From assembly GCA_902766435.1 (NCBI GenBank), contig CACXDM010000016.1:1-38453 (forward strand): a stretch of DNA of 38,453 nucleotides. Reading direction: 5' to 3'. This DNA comes from an uncultured Erysipelotrichaceae bacterium (GTDB lineage: Bacteria > Bacillota_I > Bacilli_A > Erysipelotrichales > Erysipelotrichaceae). The notes under the pieces were generated by a model. It was not told the DNA's origin. It made no database searches and was given only the letters and a program-made list of their open reading frames with translations. The translations under genes were made by a program, and so were the position numbers. Positions within the stretch are counted from its first letter, which is position 1. Each line of letters begins with the position of its first letter. Of this stretch, positions 8,055-15,127 are shown piece after piece.

Positions 8055-9410
8055 TTACTTTTGTTTCTTTCCCGCCTGATCGATCACTGCTTTATACGGC
8101 ATCACCATTCCTTCGGTCATTCTGCCGCCCATCTTCTTTCTCAGCTTCTCATTCCGCATCATGGCACCGACCAGATACATGGCTGCTTTTTTGACTTTAT
8201 GCCTCTGCGGGAAACTGTCGTAAAAGCCGTTTTTCTTATAGAACTCATGGTCAGCCTTCATCATGCCCTGCATCTGCCAGATCAGATCGCGGAAGATTGT
8301 CAGTCCTCCTACGCCCCAGAAGTTCTTCGGCGGCTGATACTGATTCATATGGGCATAGCCGAGTCTTACGGCAGTGCGGTCAATTTCCCCGTCCGGATCA
8401 TTTTCACTGCAGGCAGTGCCGGCAAGGAAGTTTCCTCCCACTTCCGCTCTTGCCTCAATGACATTCATCAGGTTTCTCTCCTGACTGAGTTCCCCGTCAA
8501 TCAGATAAGCGACGGGTTTCCCCATTGTGACGGTTCTGTGTCCGTTGCAGAACTGTCTGTCATCAAACATCTTAAAGCGGTATCCCATGGAATGGTCTCT
8601 GACCTCAAAGGCATAGACCATTGCGTCAGCCGTCTGAATCTGCTCTCTCAAAAATGTATCAAAGCCGTCTTTGTATATGCATTTTCCGTCTGCCGCGCAG
8701 TTAAAACATCCCAGACACCCGCCCGCAAACGGAAATTCCCTGATATTGACAATCTTTGTATGCATCGGAACTTTACATATAAAGCGGTCAATCATGGCTT
8801 TCAGTCTCACGGAATGTTCATCATAATCCGCGATAATCACACAGTTTCCGTTCTGATGGTCTGCCCCTTCTGAAGGAAGAGAAGAGGTCTTCAATTCTTT
8901 CCCTGCTTCCCGTATTGCCTGTGTTTCAAAACATCCGGTTTCCATATTCCATAAGACATAGCGGAAGAATGACTCTGCTTCCTTCTGTCCTTTTCTGCTC
9001 AGAAGATCCTCCATGTCCGCCGAAAGACCCCGGATGTATTTCAGCCCGAGATCAGTGCAGTTATCTTCAATGAACTGATGCGCAGTTGTGTCATAGAAAT
9101 GTTTTGATGTTGTCAGCTGTGTGGCATACTTTCCGGCAATACTGACTTTTTGTTCCTTCATCAGTTCGATGAACCGGTGAAGCTGAGAAGGAACGAGAAA
9201 TGTATAGACCGGATAACAGAACAGGATCAGATCCGCCTTTTCCATTGCCGTAAGACAGGCTGAAAAATCCTTTTTGTACTGCCGTATTCTCTGGCTGACA
9301 TTCAGTATTTCAAAGTGAATATCCGGGAACAGCTTTTCAATATACAGCACAGTCTGCAGGGTAATACTGTCTTTACCCGAAGGCGACCCGTTTAAAACAA
9401 GAACGTTCAT
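8055..9410 (-). CDS. Two-domain flavoprotein with iron-sulfur cysteine cluster
   Basis: A 451-residue cytosolic protein made of two flavodoxin-like domains. The first (residues 1-~185) opens with VLVLNGSPSGKDS, the FMN phosphate loop, and has an FCYPVYTFLVPSQL segment. The second (~187-385) begins at NGNCVIIADYDEHS, and its cysteine motif C232-C235-C238-C244 (CX2CX2CX5C) matches the 4Fe-4S motif of Isf iron-sulfur flavoproteins. A basic C-terminal tail follows. I start at the ATG at 9410, because AGAAAGGA lies just before it and the sequence becomes family-like there; an upstream ATG at 9458 would add 16 unlikely residues. It probably acts as an NAD(P)H or ferredoxin-linked reductase. Its physiological partner is not visible. 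Confidence 0.85.
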   Translation of the reverse strand: MNVLVLNGSPSGKDSITLQTVLYIEKLFPDIHFEILNVSQRIRQYKKDFSACLTAMEKADLILFCYPVYTFLVPSQLHRFIELMKEQKVSIAGKYATQLTTSKHFYDTTAHQFIEDNCTDLGLKYIRGLSADMEDLLSRKGQKEAESFFRYVLWNMETGCFETQAIREAGKELKTSSLPSEGADHQNGNCVIIADYDEHSVRLKAMIDRFICKVPMHTKIVNIREFPFAGGCLGCFNCAADGKCIYKDGFDTFLREQIQTADAMVYAFEVRDHSMGYRFKMFDDRQFCNGHRTVTMGKPVAYLIDGELSQERNLMNVIEARAEVGGNFLAGTACSENDPDGEIDRTAVRLGYAHMNQYQPPKNFWGVGGLTIFRDLIWQMQGMMKADHEFYKKNGFYDSFPQRHKVKKAAMYLVGAMMRNEKLRKKMGGRMTEGMVMPYKAVIDQAGKKQK

Positions 9411-9462
9411 GATGTGTCCTTTCTGAATTTTATGATGATTCTCTGAGTGTTTTTTCATTCAT

Positions 9463-9534
9463 ATTGTACAGGAAAACAGAATACTGTGTTCCCGGAATTG
9501 TTATGGGACATATCGGATATATTTTCTGTACAAT
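9463..9534. promoter_or_regulatory. Divergent promoters with TGTACAAT boxes
   Basis: Two TGTACAAT elements face away from each other. The minus-strand one (-10 complement of 9463-9468) serves the flavoprotein gene. The plus-strand one (-10 at 9529-9534) lies only six bases before the TauE/SafE start codon. -35 boxes are weak. Confidence 0.45.
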
Positions 9535-9540
9535 ATTCCC

Positions 9541-10335
9541 ATGGAAATCTTCTGGCTGATCATTGCCTCCCTCGGTGCCGGAATCGGTACGGGGCTTGCC
9601 GGTCTTTCCGCGGCTACGGTCATGGTTCCGATCATGATTGTATTATGTCCTTCATTTGCCGGGGAAACTGGTGCCTATCAGGCAACCGCAATTGCCCTTG
9701 CCTCCGACATTCTGGGTTCGGCAGTCACAACATATACCTATTACCGGCATAATAACATCGACCTGAAACGGGGATGGATCATGTTCGTATGCATTATCAT
9801 TATGTGTACGGCAGGCAGCTATGCGGCCTATCTTGCGGGAAATGTCGTATTAGGCAGCTTTACGCTGTTTCTCACATTCTGCATCGGCATCCGCTTTCTG
9901 ATCAAGCCCGACACAAGCAGAAAAGAGACAGTCTCAAAAGGTGAGAAGCTGGATTGGAAGGGCATACTGATTTCCCTCTTCTTTGGTCTCACCATCGGTT
10001 TTGGAACAGGCTTTGTCGGTACGGGCGGAGGGATGATGATGCTTGTCGTATTCACTGCCTTCCTCGGCATGGATCTGAAAACAGCAGTGGGTACGAGTAC
10101 GTTTATCATGACATTTACCGCTCTGATCGCATCCGTCAGTCATATCCTGATTCACCCTGCCATCATTCTGGAAAAATGGCCTGTCATGATTCTCTGTATG
10201 ACTGTCGCCACAATCGCTTCCCTTGTCTCTGCCCGCTTTGCGAACAGAGTCTCAAACCGGACAGTCGGACTGGTTACGGGAGCGGTTCTCACCATACTCG
10301 GGGCTTCCATGATTTATCTCAACTTCTTTGCCTGA
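9541..10335 (+). CDS. TauE/SafE-family sulfite/anion exporter
   Basis: A 264-residue integral membrane protein of the TauE/SafE (DUF81) family, implicated in export of sulfite, sulfonates or other organic anions. About eight hydrophobic helices form two similar halves, with the family glycine-rich entries GAGIGTGLAGLSAAT near residues 12-26 and FGLTIGFGTGFVGTGGGMMM near 153-172. The ATG at 9541 gives a complete first helix. There is no recognisable Shine-Dalgarno sequence before it, and a -10 box ends only six bases upstream, so the mRNA may be leaderless. A terminator follows directly. Substrate is unassigned. Confidence 0.9.
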   Translation: MEIFWLIIASLGAGIGTGLAGLSAATVMVPIMIVLCPSFAGETGAYQATAIALASDILGSAVTTYTYYRHNNIDLKRGWIMFVCIIIMCTAGSYAAYLAGNVVLGSFTLFLTFCIGIRFLIKPDTSRKETVSKGEKLDWKGILISLFFGLTIGFGTGFVGTGGGMMMLVVFTAFLGMDLKTAVGTSTFIMTFTALIASVSHILIHPAIILEKWPVMILCMTVATIASLVSARFANRVSNRTVGLVTGAVLTILGASMIYLNFFA

Positions 10336-10340
10336 AACAC

Positions 10341-10365
10341 ACCGGAGTATCTCCGGTTTTCTTTT
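10341..10365 (+). terminator. Intrinsic terminator
   Basis: The stem ACCGGAG / CTCCGGT has a TAT loop and is followed by TTTCTTTT, six bases after the TauE/SafE stop codon. Confidence 0.85.
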
Positions 10366-10414
10366 CCGGCCATTCATCTTGACTTACTCCCTGCCCCACT
10401 GCTTGAATGAGAAT

Positions 10415-10474
10415 ACAGATATCTGTTTTTGTATGTGAATTATTTCACCATCCATCATTCCAAACAGCTATAAT
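10415..10474 (+). promoter_or_regulatory. Promoter with Rex-like operator for the 3-hydroxyacyl-CoA dehydrogenase gene
   Basis: A TATAAT -10 box lies at 10469-10474. At 10433-10450 the sequence ATGTGAA-TTAT-TTCACCA matches 12 of 14 defined positions of the redox repressor Rex consensus TTGTGAA-N4-TTCACAA. It covers the expected -35 region. A perfect 12-base palindrome, ACAGATATCTGT, sits just upstream at 10415-10426. Rex control of hydroxybutyryl-CoA dehydrogenase genes is established in clostridia; here it is inferred from the site and the gene. Confidence 0.5.
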
Positions 10475-10495
10475 AAATACGGAGGTTATATCAAA

Positions 10496-11461
10496 ATGAA
10501 TGAAAACAAAGTTGTTGTATTGGGCGGAGGTGTTCTCGGAACACAGATCGGTCTGATGTGTGCATACTACGGGTATGACACAACATTCTGGCTGAGATCA
10601 GAAAGCTCAATCGGCCGTACCACACCGAAAATCGAAAGATATTCGGGACTGATGCTGGAAGATCTCGCAGCAGCCAAGGCGCTTGTCGGCAATCCCATGG
10701 GTGCCTTCATGTATCCGAGAGGTCTGATCCGCAGCTGGAATGACGCTACAGTGGAATCCATCGATGAACTGCTCGAAACAGGAAAGAAGAATCTGACAGA
10801 CAGGATTCATATCGAACTCGACAGGGAAGCTGCCGTTAAGGACGCATATATCGTCATCGAATCCATGTCGGAAGATCCCGAGGCAAAGAAGAATGTCTAT
10901 TCTCAGTTCAGAGATCTGCTTGATGAGGATACAATCCTCGTTACCAATTCCTCTACTCTGCTTCCCAGCATGTTCGCGGAATATACGGGAAGACCTGACA
11001 AATACTGCTCTCTCCATTTCGCAAATACGATCTGGAAGAACAATACAGCTGAAGTCATGGGCCATCCCGGTACAGATCCCGAAATCTATGCGAAGGTTGT
11101 TAAATTCGCCGCTTCCATCGGTATGGTGCCGCTGCAGCTCCACAAGGAACAGCCGGGCTATATCCTGAATTCCATGCTGGTGCCGTTCCTCTCCGCAGCT
11201 CAGGGTCTTTGGGCAAACGGTGTCGCTGATCCGGAAACGATCGACCTGACATGGCAGCTCGCCACAAGCGCTCCGGCCGGACCGTTCAAGATCCTTGATA
11301 TCGTCGGACTGGAAACAGCCTACAACATCAACCAGATGAAACCGGCTGCCCAGCAGGAAGGCACAACCGAAAACAAGATCGGAAAGCTCCTGAAGGAAAA
11401 GATCGACAAAGGCGAAACAGGCGTCAATGCCGGCAAGGGCTTCTACGATTACACAAAATAA
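10496..11461 (+). CDS. 3-hydroxyacyl-CoA dehydrogenase (HBD-like)
   Basis: A 321-residue NAD-dependent dehydrogenase that interconverts 3-hydroxyacyl-CoA and 3-oxoacyl-CoA. The N-terminal Rossmann fold starts VVVLGGGVLGTQIGLM (residues 5-20). The middle carries the family VTNSSTLLPS and catalytic-His strand SLHFAN. The C-terminal domain (~200-320) has PGYILNSMLVPFL and the closing GVNAGKGFYDY signature. Length is slightly above the usual ~280 for HBD because of extra residues near 50-80. GGAGG precedes the start. No thiolase or crotonase gene is in the window, so a role in butyrate-type fermentation is inferred from family and from the Rex-like operator. Confidence 0.9.
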   Translation: MNENKVVVLGGGVLGTQIGLMCAYYGYDTTFWLRSESSIGRTTPKIERYSGLMLEDLAAAKALVGNPMGAFMYPRGLIRSWNDATVESIDELLETGKKNLTDRIHIELDREAAVKDAYIVIESMSEDPEAKKNVYSQFRDLLDEDTILVTNSSTLLPSMFAEYTGRPDKYCSLHFANTIWKNNTAEVMGHPGTDPEIYAKVVKFAASIGMVPLQLHKEQPGYILNSMLVPFLSAAQGLWANGVADPETIDLTWQLATSAPAGPFKILDIVGLETAYNINQMKPAAQQEGTTENKIGKLLKEKIDKGETGVNAGKGFYDYTK

Positions 11462-11470
11462 ACATTATTG

Positions 11471-11513
11471 AAAAGAAGGTTCAGATCATCATTGATCCGG
11501 ACCTTCTTTTATT
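11471..11513. terminator. Bidirectional terminator
   Basis: A long stem AAAAGAAGGT / ACCTTCTTTT is extended by TCAGATCA / TGATCCGG around a four-base loop. Both flanks are T-rich on their own strand. It separates the converging dehydrogenase and phzF-like genes. Confidence 0.85.
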
Positions 11514-11538
11514 GCTGAGATTTTTTCGGACTGAGCGT

Positions 11539-12315
11539 TCACACCATGATCTCTGACATTGCTGTCAGCACTGCTTCCCCGCTGATTGTAATTCTGCCGT
11601 TTTCATGAATCCGGCAGTGAAGATATCCTCCCCTCGCTGATGCCTGATATGCTGTGACTGATTCTTTCTTAAGTATCTCTGACCAGTAAGGAGCGATCTG
11701 ACAATGGGCCGAGCCGCATACCGGATCTTCGGCAACACCGAGTTTCGGCGCAAAGCTCCTCGATACACAATCCGTTTCCTTTCCGCGAGCAGTCACATTC
11801 TGTATTCTTCCCGGAAGCACCTTCAGCAGCGTCTGATCGGGATTCATTGTTCTGACTGTTTCCTCATCCGCAAAGACACAGACAAGGTCCGTACCGAGAT
11901 ATGCCTTCAGAGGTTTGACACCAAATGCCTTTGTCATCTCTTCCGTTACGTTAATCTCCTTCTGTTCATATACGGGAAAATCCATCTCATACAGATTTTC
12001 ATGTTTCTTTATGGTCAGTATTCCGCTTCTTGTATGAAATGAGACAGAAGTACTTTCCGGTTCGATATAATTCAGAATCACAAAAGAAGAAGCCAGTGTC
12101 GCATGACCGCAGAGATCCACTTCCGATGCGGGAGTAAACCAGCGCAGGCGGTATCCATCCTCTTCCTTTACGATAAACGCCGTTTCTGACAGGTTGTTTT
12201 CCAGTGCGAGATTTTTCATGAATGTCTCTTCCGGCCACTGTTCCATCACACATACAGCTGCCGGATTGCCGGCAAACGGAACAGAAGTAAACGCGTCAAC
12301 GATATATTGTTTCAT
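11539..12315 (-). CDS. PhzF-family isomerase/epimerase-like protein
   Basis: A 258-residue PhzF-fold protein, made of two similar diaminopimelate-epimerase-like halves. The catalytic Glu is E44 in NLSETAF, followed by WFTPASEVDLCGHAT and, late in the protein, the DPVCGSAHCQ motif (the family's Asp and Gly/His site). PhzF proteins catalyse proton-shift isomerisations, and most bacterial members have no assigned substrate. Its ATG overlaps the stop of the upstream RibD-like gene by four bases (ATGA at 12312-12315), so translation is coupled. No other phenazine gene is present, so phenazine synthesis is unlikely. Confidence 0.9.
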   Translation of the reverse strand: MKQYIVDAFTSVPFAGNPAAVCVMEQWPEETFMKNLALENNLSETAFIVKEEDGYRLRWFTPASEVDLCGHATLASSFVILNYIEPESTSVSFHTRSGILTIKKHENLYEMDFPVYEQKEINVTEEMTKAFGVKPLKAYLGTDLVCVFADEETVRTMNPDQTLLKVLPGRIQNVTARGKETDCVSRSFAPKLGVAEDPVCGSAHCQIAPYWSEILKKESVTAYQASARGGYLHCRIHENGRITISGEAVLTAMSEIMV

Positions 12316-13019
12316 TCCTTTTCCTCCTTCGGGTTTACCTGATATCTGAGTCTGAGATAAGAATCTCCCAGTACATCACAGCTCAGCAGCTTCAGTATCC
12401 CGAGCTTTGCGAGATCTTCTCCGGTTTCCAGTGACTCTCCGTCAATCAGCGTCGGTGTATCTTTTCCGCCGATCAATACAGGTGCCACGACAATGTCCAG
12501 ACTGTCAATCAGTCCTTCACGCACGAAGATACTGTTCAGTGTGCCTCCTGACTGAACCGTCAGTCTTTCACATCCGTATTCCTCTTTCAGAATACGCAGA
12601 GCTTCGGGGAAATCAGTTTTTTCCTGCAGGATGATATGCAGATTATCTTCCTTTACCTGAAACGCGGGATGATTCTGATTTGAGGTAATCAGAACGAATT
12701 CTTTTGAGCGGGCGCAGAAGTATCTGATGCCGTTTTCATTCAGGTGGGTATTGTCCGCAAGCACAAAGGATACCGGTGTCTTTTCCGGCTTCTCTTTTTC
12801 ATTGACACCCAGTTTTGCCTGTACCCTGCCGCTGTTGAATGACCAGAGATCTGTCTGCTGTTCAAGTTCATAGTACTGATGCAGACCTTCCTTTACTCCC
12901 GGAATCAGCGGAAAGTCTTTGTCCACATCCCTCTCATCACTGACTCCGGTTGAGATTTTCCCGTCTGCCGACATTAACATGAATAGTGTGGTTACCGGTC
13001 TGTTGATTCTGTCTTTCAT
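12312..13019 (-). CDS. RibD C-terminal / DHFR-like reductase domain protein
   Basis: A 235-residue protein with the RibD C-terminal reductase fold (dihydrofolate-reductase-like, NADPH-binding). Support comes from the opening RPVTTLFMLMSADGKIST, the central SFVLADNT, and the GCERLTVQSGGTLNS and PVLIGGKDTPTLIDG segments. The full RibD deaminase domain is absent, so this is a stand-alone reductase of unknown substrate rather than a riboflavin enzyme. I place the start at 13019: AAAAGGA lies seven bases upstream, while the ATG at 13022 is three bases closer and also possible. Longer open-frame extensions would run into the divergent PAP2 promoter. It is coupled with the PhzF-like gene. Confidence 0.85.
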   Translation of the reverse strand: MKDRINRPVTTLFMLMSADGKISTGVSDERDVDKDFPLIPGVKEGLHQYYELEQQTDLWSFNSGRVQAKLGVNEKEKPEKTPVSFVLADNTHLNENGIRYFCARSKEFVLITSNQNHPAFQVKEDNLHIILQEKTDFPEALRILKEEYGCERLTVQSGGTLNSIFVREGLIDSLDIVVAPVLIGGKDTPTLIDGESLETGEDLAKLGILKLLSCDVLGDSYLRLRYQVNPKEEKE

Positions 13020-13043
13020 CATTTGTTCCTTTTTGTTTATTAT

Positions 13044-13072
13044 ATTGCAATAACCGATTCTTTGATTGCAAT
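13044..13072. promoter_or_regulatory. Twin ATTGCAAT palindromes in a divergent promoter
   Basis: Two identical self-complementary octamers, ATTGCAAT, occur at 13044-13051 and 13065-13072, exactly 21 bases (two helical turns) apart. The first touches the minus-strand TATAAT (complement of 13039-13044) of the ribD-like gene. The second contains the plus-strand -35 box. This geometry suits a dimeric regulator controlling both directions. Confidence 0.5.
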
Positions 13073-13094
13073 GACAGTGGAAAAAAGCTATGAT
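13066..13094 (+). promoter_or_regulatory. Promoter of the PAP2 phosphatase gene
   Basis: TTGCAA at 13066-13071 and TATGAT at 13089-13094 are separated by 17 bases, 31 bases before the chosen start codon. Confidence 0.6.
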
Positions 13095-13125
13095 ACGTAA
13101 GCACAAAACGAAAGGAGAGCGATCA

Positions 13126-14100
13126 ATGGATATAATGATTCTGCTTTGGCTGCAGGCATTCCGGGAAAGCATAAACAATGCGCTGACTCCATTCATGGAA
13201 GGAATATCCCTGTTTGCCGTAACATATCTGATTATGTTTCCGACATTCATCTACTGGATTATTGATAAAACAAAAGGACTGTACACACTTGTGACATATT
13301 ACTTCGCTGTCGGCATCAATGCTCTGGTCAAACTGACCTGCTGTGTATACAGACCGTGGATCAGAGATCCGAGAGTTGTTCCGGCAGGAGATGCGATCAC
13401 AACCGCGACAGGATACTCGTTCCCGAGCGGTCATACCATGACAGCCGGTCCGATCTACGGCGGCATCGCCACAACTTACTGGAAGGAAAAACGCTGGATT
13501 TCCATTATCTGCATCATACTGCTGCTGATTACCGGCTTTTCAAGAAATTATCTCGGTGTTCATACACCGCAGGATGTCCTTGTGGGACTGCTTCTGTCAT
13601 TGGGCGCGATCTGGCTGATGTCAAAGATATTCCCGTATCTCAGGGAACATCCGGAAAAGGAAAATATTATGTTACTGGCAATGTTCATTCTCGGCTGGGC
13701 CGGTATTGCCTATATTACATTCAAACCGTATCCGATGGATTATGTGGACGGCGTGCTCCTTGTGGATCCGCAGAAAATGATGAATGACGGCTATGGTGAC
13801 ATCGGCTGTATGATTGCCTTCCCCATCGCAAGATACATTGAGCGCAGATGGATCAACTTTGAATCACCGGGACTGAATACAAAGGGCATTACGGTCGGCA
13901 TCGTCGGTCTGATTCCGATGTGGGCAATGATCAAATACATGAAGGCTCCGCTTGATCAGGCTCTCGGCAGCCACTGGGGACACTTCACCTATACAATGAT
14001 CGTTGTCATGTATGTCATTGCCTTGTTCCCGCTGATCATCAAGCTCATCTGCGGAAACAAAGAAGCTGCAGTTACGGAAACAACCGAATCCGCTGAATAA
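13126..14100 (+). CDS. PAP2-superfamily membrane phosphatase
   Basis: A 324-residue membrane phosphatase of the PAP2 / phosphatidic acid phosphatase superfamily. All three active-site motifs are present: K69 with R76-P77 (KLTCCVYRPW), PSGH at 100-103, and SRNYLGVHTPQD from 139 to 150 with catalytic H146 and D150. About eight hydrophobic helices are seen. It probably dephosphorylates a lipid such as phosphatidate, PGP or undecaprenyl pyrophosphate on the outer face. The C-terminal half beyond ~165 is an additional membrane domain. I use ATG 13126 because AAGGAG is correctly spaced; an in-frame ATG at 13090 lacks a site and overlaps the promoter. Confidence 0.92.
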   Translation: MDIMILLWLQAFRESINNALTPFMEGISLFAVTYLIMFPTFIYWIIDKTKGLYTLVTYYFAVGINALVKLTCCVYRPWIRDPRVVPAGDAITTATGYSFPSGHTMTAGPIYGGIATTYWKEKRWISIICIILLLITGFSRNYLGVHTPQDVLVGLLLSLGAIWLMSKIFPYLREHPEKENIMLLAMFILGWAGIAYITFKPYPMDYVDGVLLVDPQKMMNDGYGDIGCMIAFPIARYIERRWINFESPGLNTKGITVGIVGLIPMWAMIKYMKAPLDQALGSHWGHFTYTMIVVMYVIALFPLIIKLICGNKEAAVTETTESAE

Positions 14101-14142
14101 AAGGATATTGACTCCGGTAAGGAGAGAATATCCTTTTTCATT
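14099..14142. terminator. Bidirectional terminator overlapping two gene ends
   Basis: The stem AAAGGATATT / AATATCCTTT encloses an inner CTCC / GGAG stem and has T runs on both strands. It starts within the PAP2 stop codon and its plus-strand T run reaches the stop of the converging metallophosphoesterase gene. Confidence 0.85.
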
Positions 14143-15076
14143 TGATCAGACTCTTTTCAATTACCTGTGATTCCATGATTGTGACATAGGGTTTCTTTCT
14201 GTCTGTATCGAACAAGGTGATTTTGTAATACGGTTCTTCATGCTTGAACAATGTTCCCCAGGGATAGGTTTCCTTGACGGTGCCCAGCATCTCCTCCCCT
14301 TCGTATTCAATCAGAACGGCGTCGCCTTTGCGGTACTTCGGCACTCCCAGCATGGTTTCACTGCCGATAATCGTTTCCCCGATCCGGATGATCCGGGTGA
14401 AGATGACGGAGATATTTTTCACCACATCGAGATCATAATGATAATGGCCGCTGTACCAGTGGGTGAACTTTGTGCGCTCATGGATCTTTTCCAGATAATC
14501 CGTCGCTGCGTCCGGCTTGAATTTATCCTTCTTGACAATTGTCTGAAACGTTGTCGGCAGACAATGGGTGATGATGTAATCGACTTCCCAGTTGTTCTTT
14601 TCGAGGTTTTTCAGGCCGTTCTCCATCTCTTCCTCAGACGGAATCTCTTCCGGCCACCAGAACTTTCCGATTACCTGTTTGGTATCTCCGACAGCCGGTC
14701 CACGGTCATGCGAAGCCGCGCCGCCCATGACGAAGATCTTCTTCCCCTCAATCGTGAAGACTTCTCCCCGCATCAGATGGAGTACCTTCGGCCTCAGTTC
14801 ATGGACCTTTCCCCCGTTCCACTCCTTTACGGGAAACTGATACAGGCGGGGAAAACACTCATGATTGCCGTCGGCGAAAAGCGTGGTCCACGGTCTTTCC
14901 TCAAGCCACTTCAGCCACTTCTTTTCATTCTTATCCGCTTTCTTATAATTCCAGACCAGACCGAAATCACCGCAGATGATCAGGTAATCTTCTTCCGTCA
15001 TCTGTTCCGTGATATTGTTGTCCAACAGTTTCCGGATATCGATCGATCCGTGAATATCACCAGTCACATATATCAT
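14138..15076 (-). CDS. Metallophosphoesterase
   Basis: A 312-residue calcineurin-like phosphoesterase. Metal-binding motifs appear in order: GDIHG (D7, H9), ICGDFG (~35-40), DGNHE (~69-73), the histidine in IITHCLP (~170) and SGHYHYD (~215). The last ~80 residues (after GVPKYRKGDAVLIEYEGEE) form a small beta-rich domain that looks like an SH3/KOW-like add-on. The protein has no signal peptide, so it is cytosolic. It follows the split zinc peptidase gene by 51 bases on the same strand with no terminator between, suggesting one transcript. Substrate (nucleotide, phosphoprotein or RNA) is not inferable. Confidence 0.9.
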   Translation of the reverse strand: MIYVTGDIHGSIDIRKLLDNNITEQMTEEDYLIICGDFGLVWNYKKADKNEKKWLKWLEERPWTTLFADGNHECFPRLYQFPVKEWNGGKVHELRPKVLHLMRGEVFTIEGKKIFVMGGAASHDRGPAVGDTKQVIGKFWWPEEIPSEEEMENGLKNLEKNNWEVDYIITHCLPTTFQTIVKKDKFKPDAATDYLEKIHERTKFTHWYSGHYHYDLDVVKNISVIFTRIIRIGETIIGSETMLGVPKYRKGDAVLIEYEGEEMLGTVKETYPWGTLFKHEEPYYKITLFDTDRKKPYVTIMESQVIEKSLIK

Positions 15077-15127
15077 CGTATTCTCATTCTAACATATTGT
15101 ACGGTTATCATCCCTGAAGGAAACATA

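Noticed and set aside
8061-8873. A 270-codon open frame on the plus strand
   Set aside because: It mirrors the flavoprotein gene, whose flavodoxin and cysteine motifs are clear.
11539-12315. Phenazine biosynthesis locus suggested by the PhzF-like gene
   Set aside because: No other phz genes are present. PhzF-fold proteins are widespread in bacteria that make no phenazines.
12312-13019. Riboflavin biosynthesis gene suggested by the RibD fold
   Set aside because: The deaminase domain is absent, there is no ribB/A/H or FMN riboswitch nearby, and the partner is a PhzF-like gene.
12312-13250. Longer version of the ribD-like gene starting at 13250
   Set aside because: The added residues would overlap the divergent PAP2 promoter and start codon, have no ribosome site and match nothing; ATG 13019 has a proper site.
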